From: Arcuatula senhousia | Taxonomy: Eukaryota > Mollusca > Bivalvia > Mytilida > Mytilidae | Assembly: GCA_963971305.1 (NCBI GenBank) | Contig: OZ020304.1 | Location: 17,032,103-17,096,102 of the forward strand | Direction of reading: 5' to 3' | Length of the DNA: 64,000 nucleotides | Part shown: positions 46,829 to 57,799 of the stretch, piece after piece | Position numbering within the stretch: the first letter of the stretch is position 1 | Layout of the letters: the number at the start of each line of letters is the position of its first letter | The notes under the pieces: model-generated | The model's input: only the letters and a program-made list of their open reading frames with translations | Databases searched by the model: none | Told to the model about the DNA's origin: nothing | Translations under genes and position numbers: made by a program

Positions 46829-46999
46829 CTATTTTTTGCAACGGCGGCCAAGTTTTATAACCAATCAAAATTTCCCACATCAATTCAATGAGGATACCCT
46901 AAAGTACCACCAGACCAAATATGATTTGAATCGGTGCAGCTGTTTCAGAAGGGAAGACGTTTAATGAAAAGTTAACGACGACGACGAACGCCAAGTAAT

Positions 47000-48323
47000 G
47001 ACAATAGCTCACACGAACCTTTGATCGTATCGAATATGTGAAACTTGACATATCTCGATGTGGGTAATGGTTACACATTATAGGCACAACCTAAGTTATT
47101 TCATGGCATGTTATTTTTAAAACAGCTTTTATTTTCGACTCAATCCGTGTAACATTGTAGTAAAACATTTACTAGACTTTTCAGCGATCGATCTATTTTA
47201 CAGCCGTGCCAAAAATATTAGTTTCGCCAAAATATATTTTTCTCTTCAGCCTGTGGTAATATAAAGGATATCTATTTACCATCTATGCTTAGGCTTCATT
47301 TAATTAAAATAAGCGACTATGTTACAAAACATATAAGCTCAATTATCTAAGAAAACCTAAGGCGCCAATAGGATCTACAGAAAATAAATTATGGATGCAT
47401 TTATCTAGGATTACTGTATCTGAGTTATCAGGCCAAACAAGTGTTATTATTAATAGACATTTTCAATATCTGTCTACATCGAGATCGACATCTACGACTA
47501 TGGTAAAATTTGAGGGGGAAGATTTCAGAACATTTTTGGATATTAACCTTTCGTTTACCTGAGATTTCTTAACCACGTGCATTCGATATTGAATTTTTAC
47601 AAATTTCGAATATACATAAGGGATCATTTAACTTGAAAAGAGGCCGGGGGAGATAAAAACATAGTTTAAGGAAGAAATTCTGTGATATAAAATAATTCTA
47701 ATATCAACAAATATTTTTTCTAGACACCTTTTAAAATAAATAGTCTTTTAAATCTAATAAGAAAAAAATAAGAAAAAAGGCCCACTCCCTTTCAAGTTAA
47801 ATAGTCGGACCCTTATAGCTATACCTTCCACTTAAAAGTTAAGGTATATACACCTATAAAGTGAAAGGGTTCTGTCCGTCTGTCCTTCCGTTAAACCTAT
47901 ATTTTATCCGCTACTTCTCTTGATTGATTTGGGGGTGATAACAAGGGTTACAAAACATCTAAGTTAACTTTCGATGAAACGTTCGCACAATATTTGTAAA
48001 ATAATGTAGATGTGCGCCTCTAACTTTAATATTTGATCAGATGAATTTTGTAGGTTTCCATATTGCAAAAAATATAAACTATGTTAGACGACAAGGGGAT
48101 ACCCAGTGATCTTTTACATCCTCTTAAATCCCTTAGTAGCCGTTTTCATATAAACTTTCACACAATATTTGTCGCATAGTTCTAAAGGGGGGATTTCTTC
48201 GCAAAACATAGACTTAAATGAGCCAAAAAATGACAAAATCTTAGTGAGATAATTTGCATATGCATCTTCCATAAAAATGTGTCCTATGAGTTTTTTAGCG
48301 GAACGGGGTATTTTTAGCTATAA
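47000..48323. other. No gene seen
   Basis: AT-rich sequence. 47850-47900 (GGGTTCTGTCCGTCTGTCCT) has the style of the bivalve tandem-core element ends. No other feature is seen. Confidence 0.4.
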
Positions 48324-49442
48324 ATAAATAACCCTGCCATTCAGTACACCTTTACAATCTCGCAAGAGAAACTCTCCTTCCTTGACTTGGAATGTAGCAT
48401 CCTTAACGGCAAAATAGAAACGTCTGTGTTCTTTAAACCCACTGATGCACACTGCTACCTGAACTATCAATCTTGTCATCCCCAGAGCTGCAAAAATGAC
48501 ATTCCTAGGTCTCAATTTCTGAGACTTAAACGTATTTGCAGCAATGAGGATGATTTTAAAGTTCAAAGCAGCACTATGAAATCATTCTTTGTCAAAAGGG
48601 GATATCCTAACAACATCTTGGATAAAGCTATCGACTCAGTTTCCCGGGTGACACGATCCAAGGCTTTGGATTCCAGGTCAAGACGCAAGAATGACCGTAT
48701 ACCTTTGGTACTTATATACCACCCTCATAACATCGTTATACTGAACATTCTGTTGCGCAATTTCAAGTCCATCGTCTTAAAGGACGAAAACATGTCGACA
48801 GTGTTCGACTCGCCACCCCTGACTGCTTTTCGCAAAGGTAAGAGTTTGAGGCAACATCTTGTCTCCAGTTCATTTGACAAATCCAAGATACGTCCTCGCT
48901 CTGACTTTTCAGGCACCAGGGGTTGTGGTCGATCTATCTGTGTCACATGTCCTTTTACCTGGGAGACTGAAGAGATAGTTGGCCCCTCCAACACCTTCAA
49001 GTTGAAGAACGGTTACACCTGCATCTCCGAAAATGTCATTTACGCCATCCGCTGTGCCAAATGCCTTACAATTTACGTAGGAGAAACTTATCGTCGACTG
49101 GGTGACAGATTTGATGAACACAGAAGAAGTGTTCTCAAATGCGACGATTGCCCAGTCGGCCAGCACTTTTCATTGCCAAACCATGGCGTCCAGGATATGC
49201 AGGTGACCGTTCTCCTTGAAACATGCACCGGCTAAAAACAAAGACTGTTTCTTGAGCAAAGAATAATCAACTTTTTAGGCACTTTTCAACCCTTTGGTAT
49301 GAATGTAAAAAGACAGACTTTTCTTAATATTTATAAATTAGTCATTAAGTTCAGGATTAAAATACCACGTGATGTTCTTCTAGTCAATTTTATGTCATTC
49401 TGTCCTCGTCAGTCGATGTGTGAATATCTTTTTACTTTTTAG
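48324..49442 (+). pseudogene. Penelope-like element: RT C-terminus plus GIY-YIG endonuclease
   Basis: The frame is open from 48324 (TAA at 48321) to TAG at 49440-49442, apart from one in-frame TAA at 49233-49235. The start is truncated: homology begins around NPAIQYTFTISQEKLSFLDL, the end of a Penelope-type reverse transcriptase, followed by SVFFKPTDAHCYLNYQSCHP. A linker with Cys pairs (GCGRSICVTC, CAKC) leads to a GIY-YIG domain at about 49030-49215: VIYAIRCAKCLTIYVGET (the two strands with Y and YVG), then RLGDRFDEHRRSV with the catalytic Arg region and PVGQHFSLPNHG. Penelope-like elements carry this endonuclease after the RT. After the internal stop the frame reopens with KQRLFLEQRIINFLG, which suggests a nonsense substitution late in an otherwise well-preserved copy. 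The upstream RT core is missing, so the copy cannot move by itself. Confidence 0.92.
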
Positions 49443-50459
49443 CCCCTGAAGAAGGACTTTATGTCCGAAAATTTGGGCATTCCTGTTTTATTTGTTTTAA
49501 AGGTTTTATTCCTTTATATTTCTTATTTAGTTTTTACCTTTTAAATGTGGCCTCACCATCCATTTATTTATCTATTTTTAGCTATTGTGTGTGGTTTTTT
49601 TATAGTTGTAAATTACGTTTATATCTTTTTTATACATAAGGTTTATTTCATAAATTTTCTGTTCAGTGAATCCTAAACTAGATGGTGGTTGGTATAGGGC
49701 TTTGCTTGTCCCTTTTGGATTTTTTTTATTCAATAGCTAAGAAAACGTCAAAGACGAGGTCTGGACACTTTCTTCGTCAGTCATCATCTGTTTTGAACCA
49801 AATGTCTGGAACAGTAGATGCCTAATATAAAACGAAATTCATCAGACAGAAGATGCAGAAAACAACCGGATTTCTATAGCAGAAAAAAACAGGGGTATCC
49901 ATATTTAGTCAACAGAAAGTAAAAATCATAGCCCTAAGCGACTTTCAGTCTTTGTGGACTTCTACTTCCTGTTTGAGACTGGGTCGATATGAAAAATTAC
50001 ATAAAAGTCAAGCTTTTCAGGAACGATACACGAGAAATATATAAATATGTGCGTGCTTCTTTTCTAATTGTTTTTTTTTCTTTTCTTTATTTTTTGGGGG
50101 GGGTATTTTGAGGGGGTGGGGTTGGTATATAGTATTTATTTGTGAATACAGCTCAGTTTAACTAATTTTCGATGTGACTTTTACAATTAAAATCAATCTA
50201 TCCTAACGAACCTATAATTACTTCACCCTTATTTATAAGATTTTAAAATTGATTAGACGTGAAAACTTCTGTTTAAAAAAATCTGCTGAGAAGATCCCTT
50301 ACATCTAAACTGTCAATGTCGTTGTCGTTGTAGGTATAGACGAGTTATTGAAAATGTCTATTAGTGGGCACACAAATATTTCAATGTCACAAATGTCGAA
50401 AAGCGCCGTGTTTCAACGAGTTTAATTCCCTAGCTTTATTTAACCAAAAGACATTTAAA
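49443..50459. other. Penelope-like 3' region and unassigned sequence
   Basis: 49443-49560 (CCCCTGAAGAAGGACTTTAT, TCCGAAAATTTGGGCATTCC) is the probable 3' untranslated part of the preceding element. The element's end is not defined. 49930-50050 resembles the ~200-bp repeats at 10790-11350 (GGACTTCTACTTCCTGTTTG). A G-rich run lies at 50095-50120. Confidence 0.5.
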
Positions 50460-51779
50460 TTGATATTTAGGCGCAGGTGAAGAGGGGACGTGGAGGGAAT
50501 GCATCCCCCCCCCCAAAAAAAAACTGCCAAAAAATATGTTTCTTGCATAAAAATCACGTAAAAACATGAACATTTCATGCCTTGCTTTGCTCTCCTAAAA
50601 CATTTTACGCTGCCCTGACCTAAAATAAAGGATCCGCCCCTGGTGTTACCCCAACTAAGTTTTACTACTTATGATATAGATAATTTGGATAAACTTTAAA
50701 AATTATTTTTCATAATAATGAAATTAAATGAATTATTGATTGATGAATATTGTACTGCGTACTAATCTTTGTAACATATCTTTTGTGGTAAACTTCACGA
50801 GGGTTATAAAGATTCGCATGCGAGTTAGATAAATCCTGTATTAACTCAGTGAATATCTAGAAATTTATTGAACCCGATAATCACGATATTTCATCTATAT
50901 CTATATAATTATAATTGATTTTATTTGCATTTCAAATCTATTCGAGTTTCGATACTCGTTCCAATATGTTTATAATGATTTCCTTTTTGTAACGCATTTG
51001 TTCTTATATTTCATTTGTAAATGATTCACAATGAAAATAAAGATTTATTTATAAAGTTTTATAAATCTGGCAAACAAACTTACAACCGAGGTCAATCCTA
51101 AATTTATATAGAGATTTATATCTAATAATTTCTCTCTTATTCCTTTGCGAAAAAAAACTATTCTCCGGTTTTGTTTAAGCAATCAAAATTAATGCAGAAT
51201 TATACTGATTCTAACCCTGATAAATCTTCGTTAATATTAGATTTTTTTGCAACAGAATATCTTTCTGTTCCCGTCTAACATGTCTAACACTTTGTTAATT
51301 TGATTAATGAGTATATATATTTAAGGTAATATGATCAGCAAAAATGGGATGCGTATAAAACTGAGCTCTACAAAAATAAGTATCAGCCTATAAAACAGAA
51401 TCGATACTGAAAAAGTGTCTTTCGTGAATTGTTTTTTTTTTTTATAAATTTATGTGTTACTAAGATATATAATTTTAAGCCTGAAAGTCAAATTTGATCA
51501 ATATTTGACTTTGAAAAAACTTTTCTTATTTAACAAATTTTAGGACAGTTCAACTAAAAATAGATTAACTCATTCATTTCACTTTGCGAATAATTATTTC
51601 AGACAATTCTATATTAAATTTAGTATTCTTTAACGTTTTTATTCTTTCTTATTTTTGAAAAATTAATTCTTGACACTTCTTGAATCACAAAAAAATGATT
51701 TCAACTCTGTTAAAGAAATTGTAAACAAGAGACTATTGTTTGGTTTTTGTAATTAGTTTAAAATAAGATGGTCACACAA
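50460..51779. other. No gene seen; one solitary MITE end
   Basis: 50626-50643 matches the right end of the 36259-36423 MITE (GGATCCGCCCCTG), with a C/A run at 50505-50524 inside. I could not place its left end. 50644-51779 is AT-rich without recognised features. Confidence 0.45.
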
Positions 51780-51899
51780 CATGGCTTCGGGCGGACAGAC
51801 GAAAGGATGGACGGAGTTACATTACTCCTAGATCAACTTTCACCTTCTGCGACGCAGGGAAAATATCGCACAGTGGATTACTAGTACTTGGACTTCACC

Positions 51900-52195
51900 A
51901 TCAGTTGTATACAACCTGCACGTCATTCTTTGATTTATGATTGAAATTAATAAGATCGTCACAAATAAGTAAACCACAAATTATCCATTTTAAATTTTTT
52001 TTAAAGTCAGCAAGCAAAGGTGCACAATTAGTGCCCATTGAAATCCCTATTGCTTACTGAAAACACACGTCCAACATAGTGAACAAATATGTTTTCGAAA
52101 AGAAAGTTGAGCATGTCGACTACTTTGTCTTCTGTATATTTGTAAATGGGTGTTTTAAGGGATTATATGCGTTTTGTGAGTCACTTCAAACTTAC
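51900..52195 (-). pseudogene. Reverse-transcriptase core relic
   Basis: On the minus strand, 52160-52070 reads DKVVDMLNFLFENIFVHYVG. 52050-52003 reads IGISMGTNCAPLLADF, matching the GIPMGTNCAPLLAD block of the RT family whose C-terminus lies at 46180. 51965-51935 reads CDDLINFNHK, where a YIDDVLSLNN-type catalytic box is expected. The spacing between the blocks is too short and frames shift, so the copy is dead with internal deletions. It represents the upstream half that is missing from the other copies. Confidence 0.75.
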
Positions 52196-52415
52196 AAAAC
52201 AGCAAGTAACCAATCTGGGCACGGGCACAAATAAACATCAACATCAAGGCAAAGAAATCCCAAGTTTGTTTGAAAAAAAGATAGATAGATATATACTTTA
52301 AACATGTTCAAGTAAAAAAAGAAGAATGATCAACCTAACACACGACAAATATCTCAAATTACTTTTAATTCTTTTAGCCAAACATATGTTAATCAAACCT
52401 GTGAGTGATCTTTTA

Positions 52416-53126
52416 CACGCCAGACAGTCGGTTAATCGAGGAAAAAGTCTGTTGATTTACCTGTATATGCAGTTAAATGGGAAATGAGTCTGTTGATGGA
52501 GTCGATTTGAGTCTGTTGATATGGAAGTATCGAGAAAAACATCGTAAGGTTAGTAAATAACACATATTTTTACTAACATGGTAAATCAATTAGCAAAACC
52601 ATTTATGTCTAACAAAATGAAAAAGAATACTTTAATTAAAAATGTTTAAAGTTTGTATGAACACCAATTTGATAAGCTATAAAATGAAAAGGCGTTTTAC
52701 TCAGTATATATTTCATTAACATTTTAGCCTTCAAAAATGTAAACAAAACCATGCAAAATCCTAATCAATATCAAAATAACGTTTTTCTTGTTGCACCAGC
52801 AGATCCATTACATCGGATGTGTTCTATTTTATTTATATGCAAAACCAATGTGCTCAATTTTAAGTTTTTGTGCTATAAATCATGTTTTAGTTAAAACACA
52901 GTCTGTTGATGAGTCGGTTAATGAAAACTCAATCTGTTGATCGGTCTGTTGATAGTAAATATATTAATCAATTAGTAAGCATTCGCTATATATGCTGTGG
53001 TCAAAAACATTATAAAGGAGAATATTCATTAAAAGAATATATGAATACAACGTATTTTTAATAAATTTCGATAACTCGTAATTTTTTACATAATTTTATG
53101 TTTGTTATCTTTTCTTAAGAAGGTCT
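52416..53126 (+). mobile_element. Left 711 bp of the 3.75-kb TIR transposon, copy 2
   Basis: It starts CACGCCAGACAGTCGGTTAA and is co-linear with 25839-26549: both stretches are exactly 711 bp, with scattered substitutions. The match stops at AGGTCT in both. A further co-linear piece follows at 53853-53978, after a foreign insert. No matching right terminus is found in the window. Confidence 0.88.
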
Positions 53127-53470
53127 TATGAAAGACATGATCGACTCATAGTGAGATTTCATTCTCTCAGATAAGTGCATTGTTTGTCATAGGGTCATTT
53201 CGTACTCCTAAACTGAATTTTACACACTGAATTGTAACTAGCATTGAGACTTGTACTGCAACAGGGATGAACAACTTACTCTTCCCGGTCAGCTCTCGTT
53301 TTGACCTGAATTCAAGTTGTCAGTTGCTTTTCAGCTTTTCGTGTGTTTTGTATTTCCGGTTTATTCGTGCTATGTGTGTGTTTGTTGGTTATGCATTTTT
53401 TTTTAGAATTTTGACTTTTACAGTACTTGAATCATGGAAGGTCCAATTCCAAAAAAACAGTAATTAATTA
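53127..53470 (+). mobile_element. RT-family 3' piece inside transposon copy 2
   Basis: ATGAAAGACATGATCGACTC, GATTTCATTCTCTCAGATAA and TTGTCATAGGGTCATTTCG follow the order GRHHALID / ISISQMSAD / stop of 46455-46550, strongly decayed. AACTTACTCTTCCCGGTCAG and TTTTGACCTGAATTCAAGTT correspond to the start of the 3' tail. Confidence 0.65.
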
Positions 53471-53584
53471 CAAAACTTTAATTTATGCGCATGAAATAAT
53501 CTTTACGTCATCTCCCACAGCTTTCAAATTGCAAGATTTCAAGCTAAATTAGTTTGAACATAATAAACACACACTTAGTCACAC

Positions 53585-53755
53585 CACAAAAATAATCGCC
53601 TAGTGTTTAAAACAAACATTACAACAAAGTACTAAACATTAAATTTTGCTACGAGGCGCTCTACAAAAACAATTACAAAAGCCAAAAACTACACAAATAT
53701 GAAGAGCATAGAATAATAAATCCAAAAAACTTCCAAAGTTGAACACCAATTAGGC
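53585..53755 (-). mobile_element. Inverted copy of the 39080-39260 retroelement tail
   Basis: TAGAATAATAAATCCAAAAA, GAGGCGCTCTACAAAAA and AAAGCCAAAAACTAC are the reverse complement of the tail at 39105-39190. It lies within the foreign segment of transposon copy 2. Confidence 0.6.
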
Positions 53756-53852
53756 CTAATATCAACATATGTCTGAATTTTAAAATTCAAACATACAATT
53801 TCAATGCTTTGATGCGTTCGTCAACAAAAAAGTGATCGATAAATTTCATTCA

Positions 53853-53978
53853 TTGAAAATAACACGTTATTTAAATTTGTATACGCTTAAAACAAACGTG
53901 GCCATTAAAAGTAAGCCTAGCCTTTTGACGCCTTCGAAGAACTAATTTTGGCCTAGCGTCTAGCTTTAGATAAAGATA
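53853..53978 (+). mobile_element. Second co-linear block of transposon copy 2
   Basis: TTGAAAATAACACGTTATTT through TCTAGCTTTAGATAAAGATA matches 26735-26860 over 126 bp on both sides with few differences. The copy ends here, and the GGTACACGG array begins shortly after. Confidence 0.8.
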
Positions 53979-53989
53979 CACTCCCTGAA

Positions 53990-54295
53990 TCATTCAACGT
54001 TCCCTGGCACACGGTACACGGTACACGATGAGCGGTACACGGTACACGGTACACGGAGCGAAATGATCGGTGATCGGTACACGGTACACGGTACACGGAG
54101 TGCACACGGCACACGGTACACGGAAGGTACACGGTACACGGAGTGGTACACGGTACACGGAGCGGTACACGGTACACGGAAGGTACACGGTACACGGAGT
54201 GGTACACGGTACACGGAGCGGTACACGGAGTGGTACACGGTACACGGAGCGGTACACGGTACACGGAGCGGTACACGGTACACGAAACGGAATAT
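53990..54295 (+). repeat. GGTACACGG minisatellite
   Basis: Units GGTACACGGTACACGGAG with CGGT, TGGT or AAGGT junctions repeat about fifteen times. Open frames on both strands (repeated RYTVHG or VYRVPCT peptides) are by-products of the repeat. The unit resembles the GGTACACGGTACGCG interior of the MITE at 45191-45410. Confidence 0.92.
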
Positions 54296-54497
54296 CAAAA
54301 TTAAGTTAATGAATGTAATATGGATAATAATATAAACTTCGATTTCTAATAAAGTATTTTTTTCATTCTTGATTCGTGTTTTTTAATGCTTAATCTATAC
54401 TACTTTCTATTTTCATAATCTTCATTAATAAATATTTTGTTAATAAAAAAAGAATAATTTACGGCTTTGTACAATCTCAAGCTATACCTCAAGCAAT

Positions 54498-54833
54498 TCA
54501 TGTCATTGAGCAATCGGAAGAAAAATATTTTAATATTTTATAAATAACATGAGTATTTTCAATGACGGTTTTATTTATAAATACAGTAATATGTTTCCGA
54601 ATGATAAATTTAAAATCTTTACGGCGCAAACCTAATACATTACATGTAACAGTCTTACTTATCTTTTTTTTTAATTTTGTATGAACTTGATTATACGTAT
54701 TTGGCTTGAAGAAATACAGGTTTACGTCAGCGGACTCGAAAAGTTTGCGCCCGTACACTGAGGATGCAAAGGAGTGACGTTTTCGCTCCCTTGTGTGAGA
54801 AAATGTGTACAAATCCAAGGGATGCTTTGTCAA
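54498..54833 (-). other. Unassigned open frame, possible exon or relic
   Basis: The upstream half (54833-54665) is less AT-rich and reads TKHPLDLYTFSHTRERKRHS, then SSVYGRKLFESADVN. A GTAAGA (A|GTAAGA, minus strand, near 54657) could be a splice donor, after which the frame becomes low-complexity. A second frame on the same strand is also open, so the coding evidence is weak. No family is recognised. Confidence 0.2.
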
Positions 54834-54948
54834 ATTTTGTTTCAGCTTCCCAACGACATGACAGTATTTTAAAATAGTTTAAACAAATCGGAGCATGTAA
54901 AAAAATTTATACTGCAATCGGTCTATTTGAGCAGTCAAAATACAGTGA

Positions 54949-54981
54949 CCGTATATCGATATGTGATATACGGTCAGTGAC
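54949..54981. other. Short perfect stem-loop
   Basis: TGACCGTATATC and GATATACGGTCA form a 12-bp stem around a short loop (CGATATGT region). No host feature is linked to it. Confidence 0.6.
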
Positions 54982-54989
54982 AGTATATC

Positions 54990-56202
54990 ACTTTTAGTAC
55001 ATGCCCCCTTTCCGAGGCATGCTGTAAAACAAGGTCGAATATAGTATGGTACAAATATTTAGAAAAGAAGAATTTTATTGGTAATTGGCTAATTACCGAT
55101 AGTATGGTATCAAGCATGAAGATTCCGCCACACAAGCCCCTTTATAAGGGATACCTTATTATATTATTTTTTTTATGGAACTTGATATTTTGTAAATTTG
55201 TAAATCACAAAATAAGCAGTACAACCTCTATACATACACAGTGTTTTTTGTTTTGGTTTTTTTTTTGGGGGGGGGGTTGCATTCTAGGACACATCAGCTA
55301 CATTAAAGAATTAAATCAAAACTCTAATAAATATGCATAAATAAAAGAAACCATTCGTATGAGTGGGGAAATGAATATTGGTATTAGCTATATAGTGAGC
55401 ACAGATCGAAAGCGGGTTATTCGCTCTAGCAGAGATCTCTACGAATTTGTTCCTAATGCTGTTAAAGAATTTTCATGGTCCGGAATGACGATTAAAACCA
55501 CATAAATCACCAATTATTTAATATATAATTTTAAAAAGGATAGTATGTGAAAATTTTCATGCAACTCGGATTGAGAAGTCAGGACAGAAGCAAGGAATTA
55601 GAATACAGATATCCGTGGTCCTTGATTTGGCTTTCCTGTTCGAACGTTTTGGTATTGATTACTTGTACAAATGCATTTTCATAGTTTTGGTTATTGATCT
55701 TCCAATGTTTTGACGTGAACGCTGTTGATGAGAGGTTACTCCTTGAAATTTTGAAATCGGCAAAATTAAATTAACCGTTTATTCCCGTATAGATAAATTT
55801 AAGAAAGGTATTTTGTGCGTTGAAAGAAAATTAAAAACTATAAACTTAAAAAATGGGTGGGAAATAATTAGATTTTCTATCATGTAATTGAATATGCCCA
55901 ATTTATGTAGGCAACTACTATCAAATCCGTATAAACCGGTAAACAACATATATAGAGAGAACTAGTTGAGTCACGGACTCCACGTGCTTTTTGATTGACA
56001 GGTGTAAATATTAATGCGCTGAATTGAATACCCGAATTTAAAATACTTTTGATAAAAATATGTAATCTTAATATTTTTAACGCCGAATGTATTTAATAAA
56101 TGTATTACATTTTATTCCAAGAAAAACAATAATTTTTATTTTTTTTTATTTTTAGCATAATAATATTAAGCTGCATTCTTACATGTAAGGCGCATATTAG
56201 TT
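54990..56202. other. No feature recognised
   Basis: AT-rich sequence with a T/G homopolymer junction at 55258-55275. I see no supported gene. Confidence 0.4.
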
Positions 56203-56808
56203 AAATCAAAGCGCTAAAGCGTTTAAAGGCAAGCGAAATATATAAGAACTATAATAGATTTATTCTCTGTTAACAAAATGTTTGCGAACATTACAAATAA
56301 AGGTCAATTTTGGTGAGCGAAGAAAGGATCGTTATGCAGATGCCCTCAAATTAAAAGTTAATGAACACAATCAGGTATCGTATAAAAACGGTATCGATTG
56401 AAACACCCCTTCGATTAAAATGCACTCGTCCCAATGATGTGTTTATGAATGGTGAAACTAGAATCAGAATCCATGCATTGACCAATCAAATGAGAGAAAT
56501 ATTTATACGAACCAATCAAGTAATAGATGAATACATAATGTATATTCTATCGCCTTTAACTAAAAAGTTCGTCATGAAAGATGCAAAGGAATAAATAAAA
56601 CTTGTACCGGTCATATAAAATGCCAATAAAAATTGTGATTTATAGAAGTGTATATCATGTTAACAAATATTGAAAAGTAATATAGAAAATAAAGCATTTT
56701 ATTCCAGTCTGGATGCAGGAAAATCACTCCGTCTAGACAGAAAAAAAACGCGAAAATCATCACTACTCTATAGACTCCATAAGGCTTCGCTGGCGCTTGC
56801 CTAAAAAC
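56203..56808 (+). repeat. ~0.6-kb direct repeat, copy A
   Basis: It starts AAATCAAAGCGCTAAAGCGT and ends CGCTTGCCTAAAAAC. Near its ends GTTTAAAGGCAAGCG (left) and GTTTTTAGGCAAGCG (right, reverse complement) form a 15-bp imperfect inverted repeat. It contains two ACCAATCAA motifs and AATATTTATA between them, which look like CCAAT and TATA boxes but may be chance. The open frame at 56361-56594 is not conserved in copy B, where small indels break it. Confidence 0.85.
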
Positions 56809-57101
56809 GGTAGCATTCAATTTTTAATTTTAAATTTATGCTTCAGTATAAATATATTATTTTTGTTTTATTTTTTTTCAAATTTCATTCCATTAATTGA
56901 CTTTAGACCATGAACATTTGTATCATAGTACATGTACATAAACCATTCCATGTTATACAGTGTGCCCCTTACCTGGCGACACAGGTGTTATCACCATATT
57001 AGGAGAGGGGCCCGCGGTAAGATCATTTATCGATTTTTTTATTTGAGTTTTTTTTAAATAAAGAATACTCCAAAGAAAATACAAAATATTGCAGTATAAA
57101 C
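56809..57101. other. Unassigned spacer
   Basis: No feature is recognised; AT-rich sequence with a short GC-rich GGGGCCCGCGG patch at 57006-57016. Confidence 0.4.
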
Positions 57102-57248
57102 ACAATAATAGTACACTGACTCGACATAAAATTGTATTTATACGAATTCGGCTCGAAACAAGAAAACGCGAGGGTCTCCCGAGCGTTTTCCTGTTTCTAA
57201 GCCTCATCCGTATAAAAATTTTATGTCGAGTCAGTGTACTATTATTGT
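57102..57248. mobile_element. 147-bp hairpin MITE
   Basis: The first 32 bases (ACAATAATAGTACACTGACT...) are repeated exactly in reverse complement at the end. The arms continue with TTTATACG and AAACA(A/G)(A/G)AAACGC matches almost to the centre (57170-57180). It could fold into one long stem. The overlapping short frames on both strands are explained by the inverted repeat. Confidence 0.8.
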
Positions 57249-57799
57249 ATATACATCAGTCCGTTATAGACGCGAATTACATGATATAGGCAAGTTTTAC
57301 CAATCGTGACAAATATTTTGGAATCACATGCATGACACGTGCCCGTCACACAAGAATACAGTTTGTACGCCCAATGGATATAATACCCCTTCTTGCAACA
57401 TTTTTCGCCTGCAATCACTTAACCCAGTAGTATAATTTTATGATGATTTGGTTTGCTCATATTTTGATGTCTATGTGTAAAAAGTTTCATGATGGTATCG
57501 TACTTTTTACATAAAAGTAAACTTAAATCTATAAGTAAACCTACATGTAAGTATAACACACCCTTTCTGTGTGATCAACAAAACATGAATTTGATAAGAG
57601 ATCGAGGTACAATTTTATACAGATTTTGTATTGTTCATATCCTGATGTATATGCGTATAAAGTTTCATGTTTGGTCTATAACGGTCATGCAGCAATCAGA
57701 CTTTCCGTAATATAGGTAGTATAACTCTGAAAATCCCCGCGGACGAAGGCCACCCTTTATTCAGTCATTTAGGGTTTCCTCTGAGGGATGAGCACTTAC
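57249..57799. other. Unassigned, possible intron
   Basis: No supported gene. If the exon at 57800-57998 is real, this minus-strand downstream sequence would be its intron. CTGATGTATATGCGTATAAA (57642) and TTTTGATGTCTATGTGTAAA (57462) suggest an old ~180-bp repeat. Confidence 0.35.

Larger units (their letters stand above)
44947..46995 (-). mobile_element. Reverse-oriented Helitron-like element, twice interrupted
   Basis: On the minus strand it ends at the hairpin AGGCTCCAATAAGCCT-like (44947-44962), followed on the plus strand by GAATCGCTCACC, and starts near 46995 with GGCGTTCGTCGTCGTCGTTA. Two tandem units are visible (TAACATATTTCGTAGAT at 45415 against TTACATATTTGGTAGAT at 45926; GTGCTGATCACTTTTG at 45610 against GATGCTGATCACTTTG at 46096). 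A further pair is AACCAATCAAAAGTCCCCAC at 45728 and AACCAATCAAAATTTCCCAC at 46860. A 220-bp MITE and a 649-bp retroelement piece are inserted in it. Confidence 0.6.

Noticed and set aside
53953..54335. Five long frames encoding VYRVPCT or RYTVHG repeats
   Set aside because: All are translations of the GGTACACGG minisatellite in different frames.
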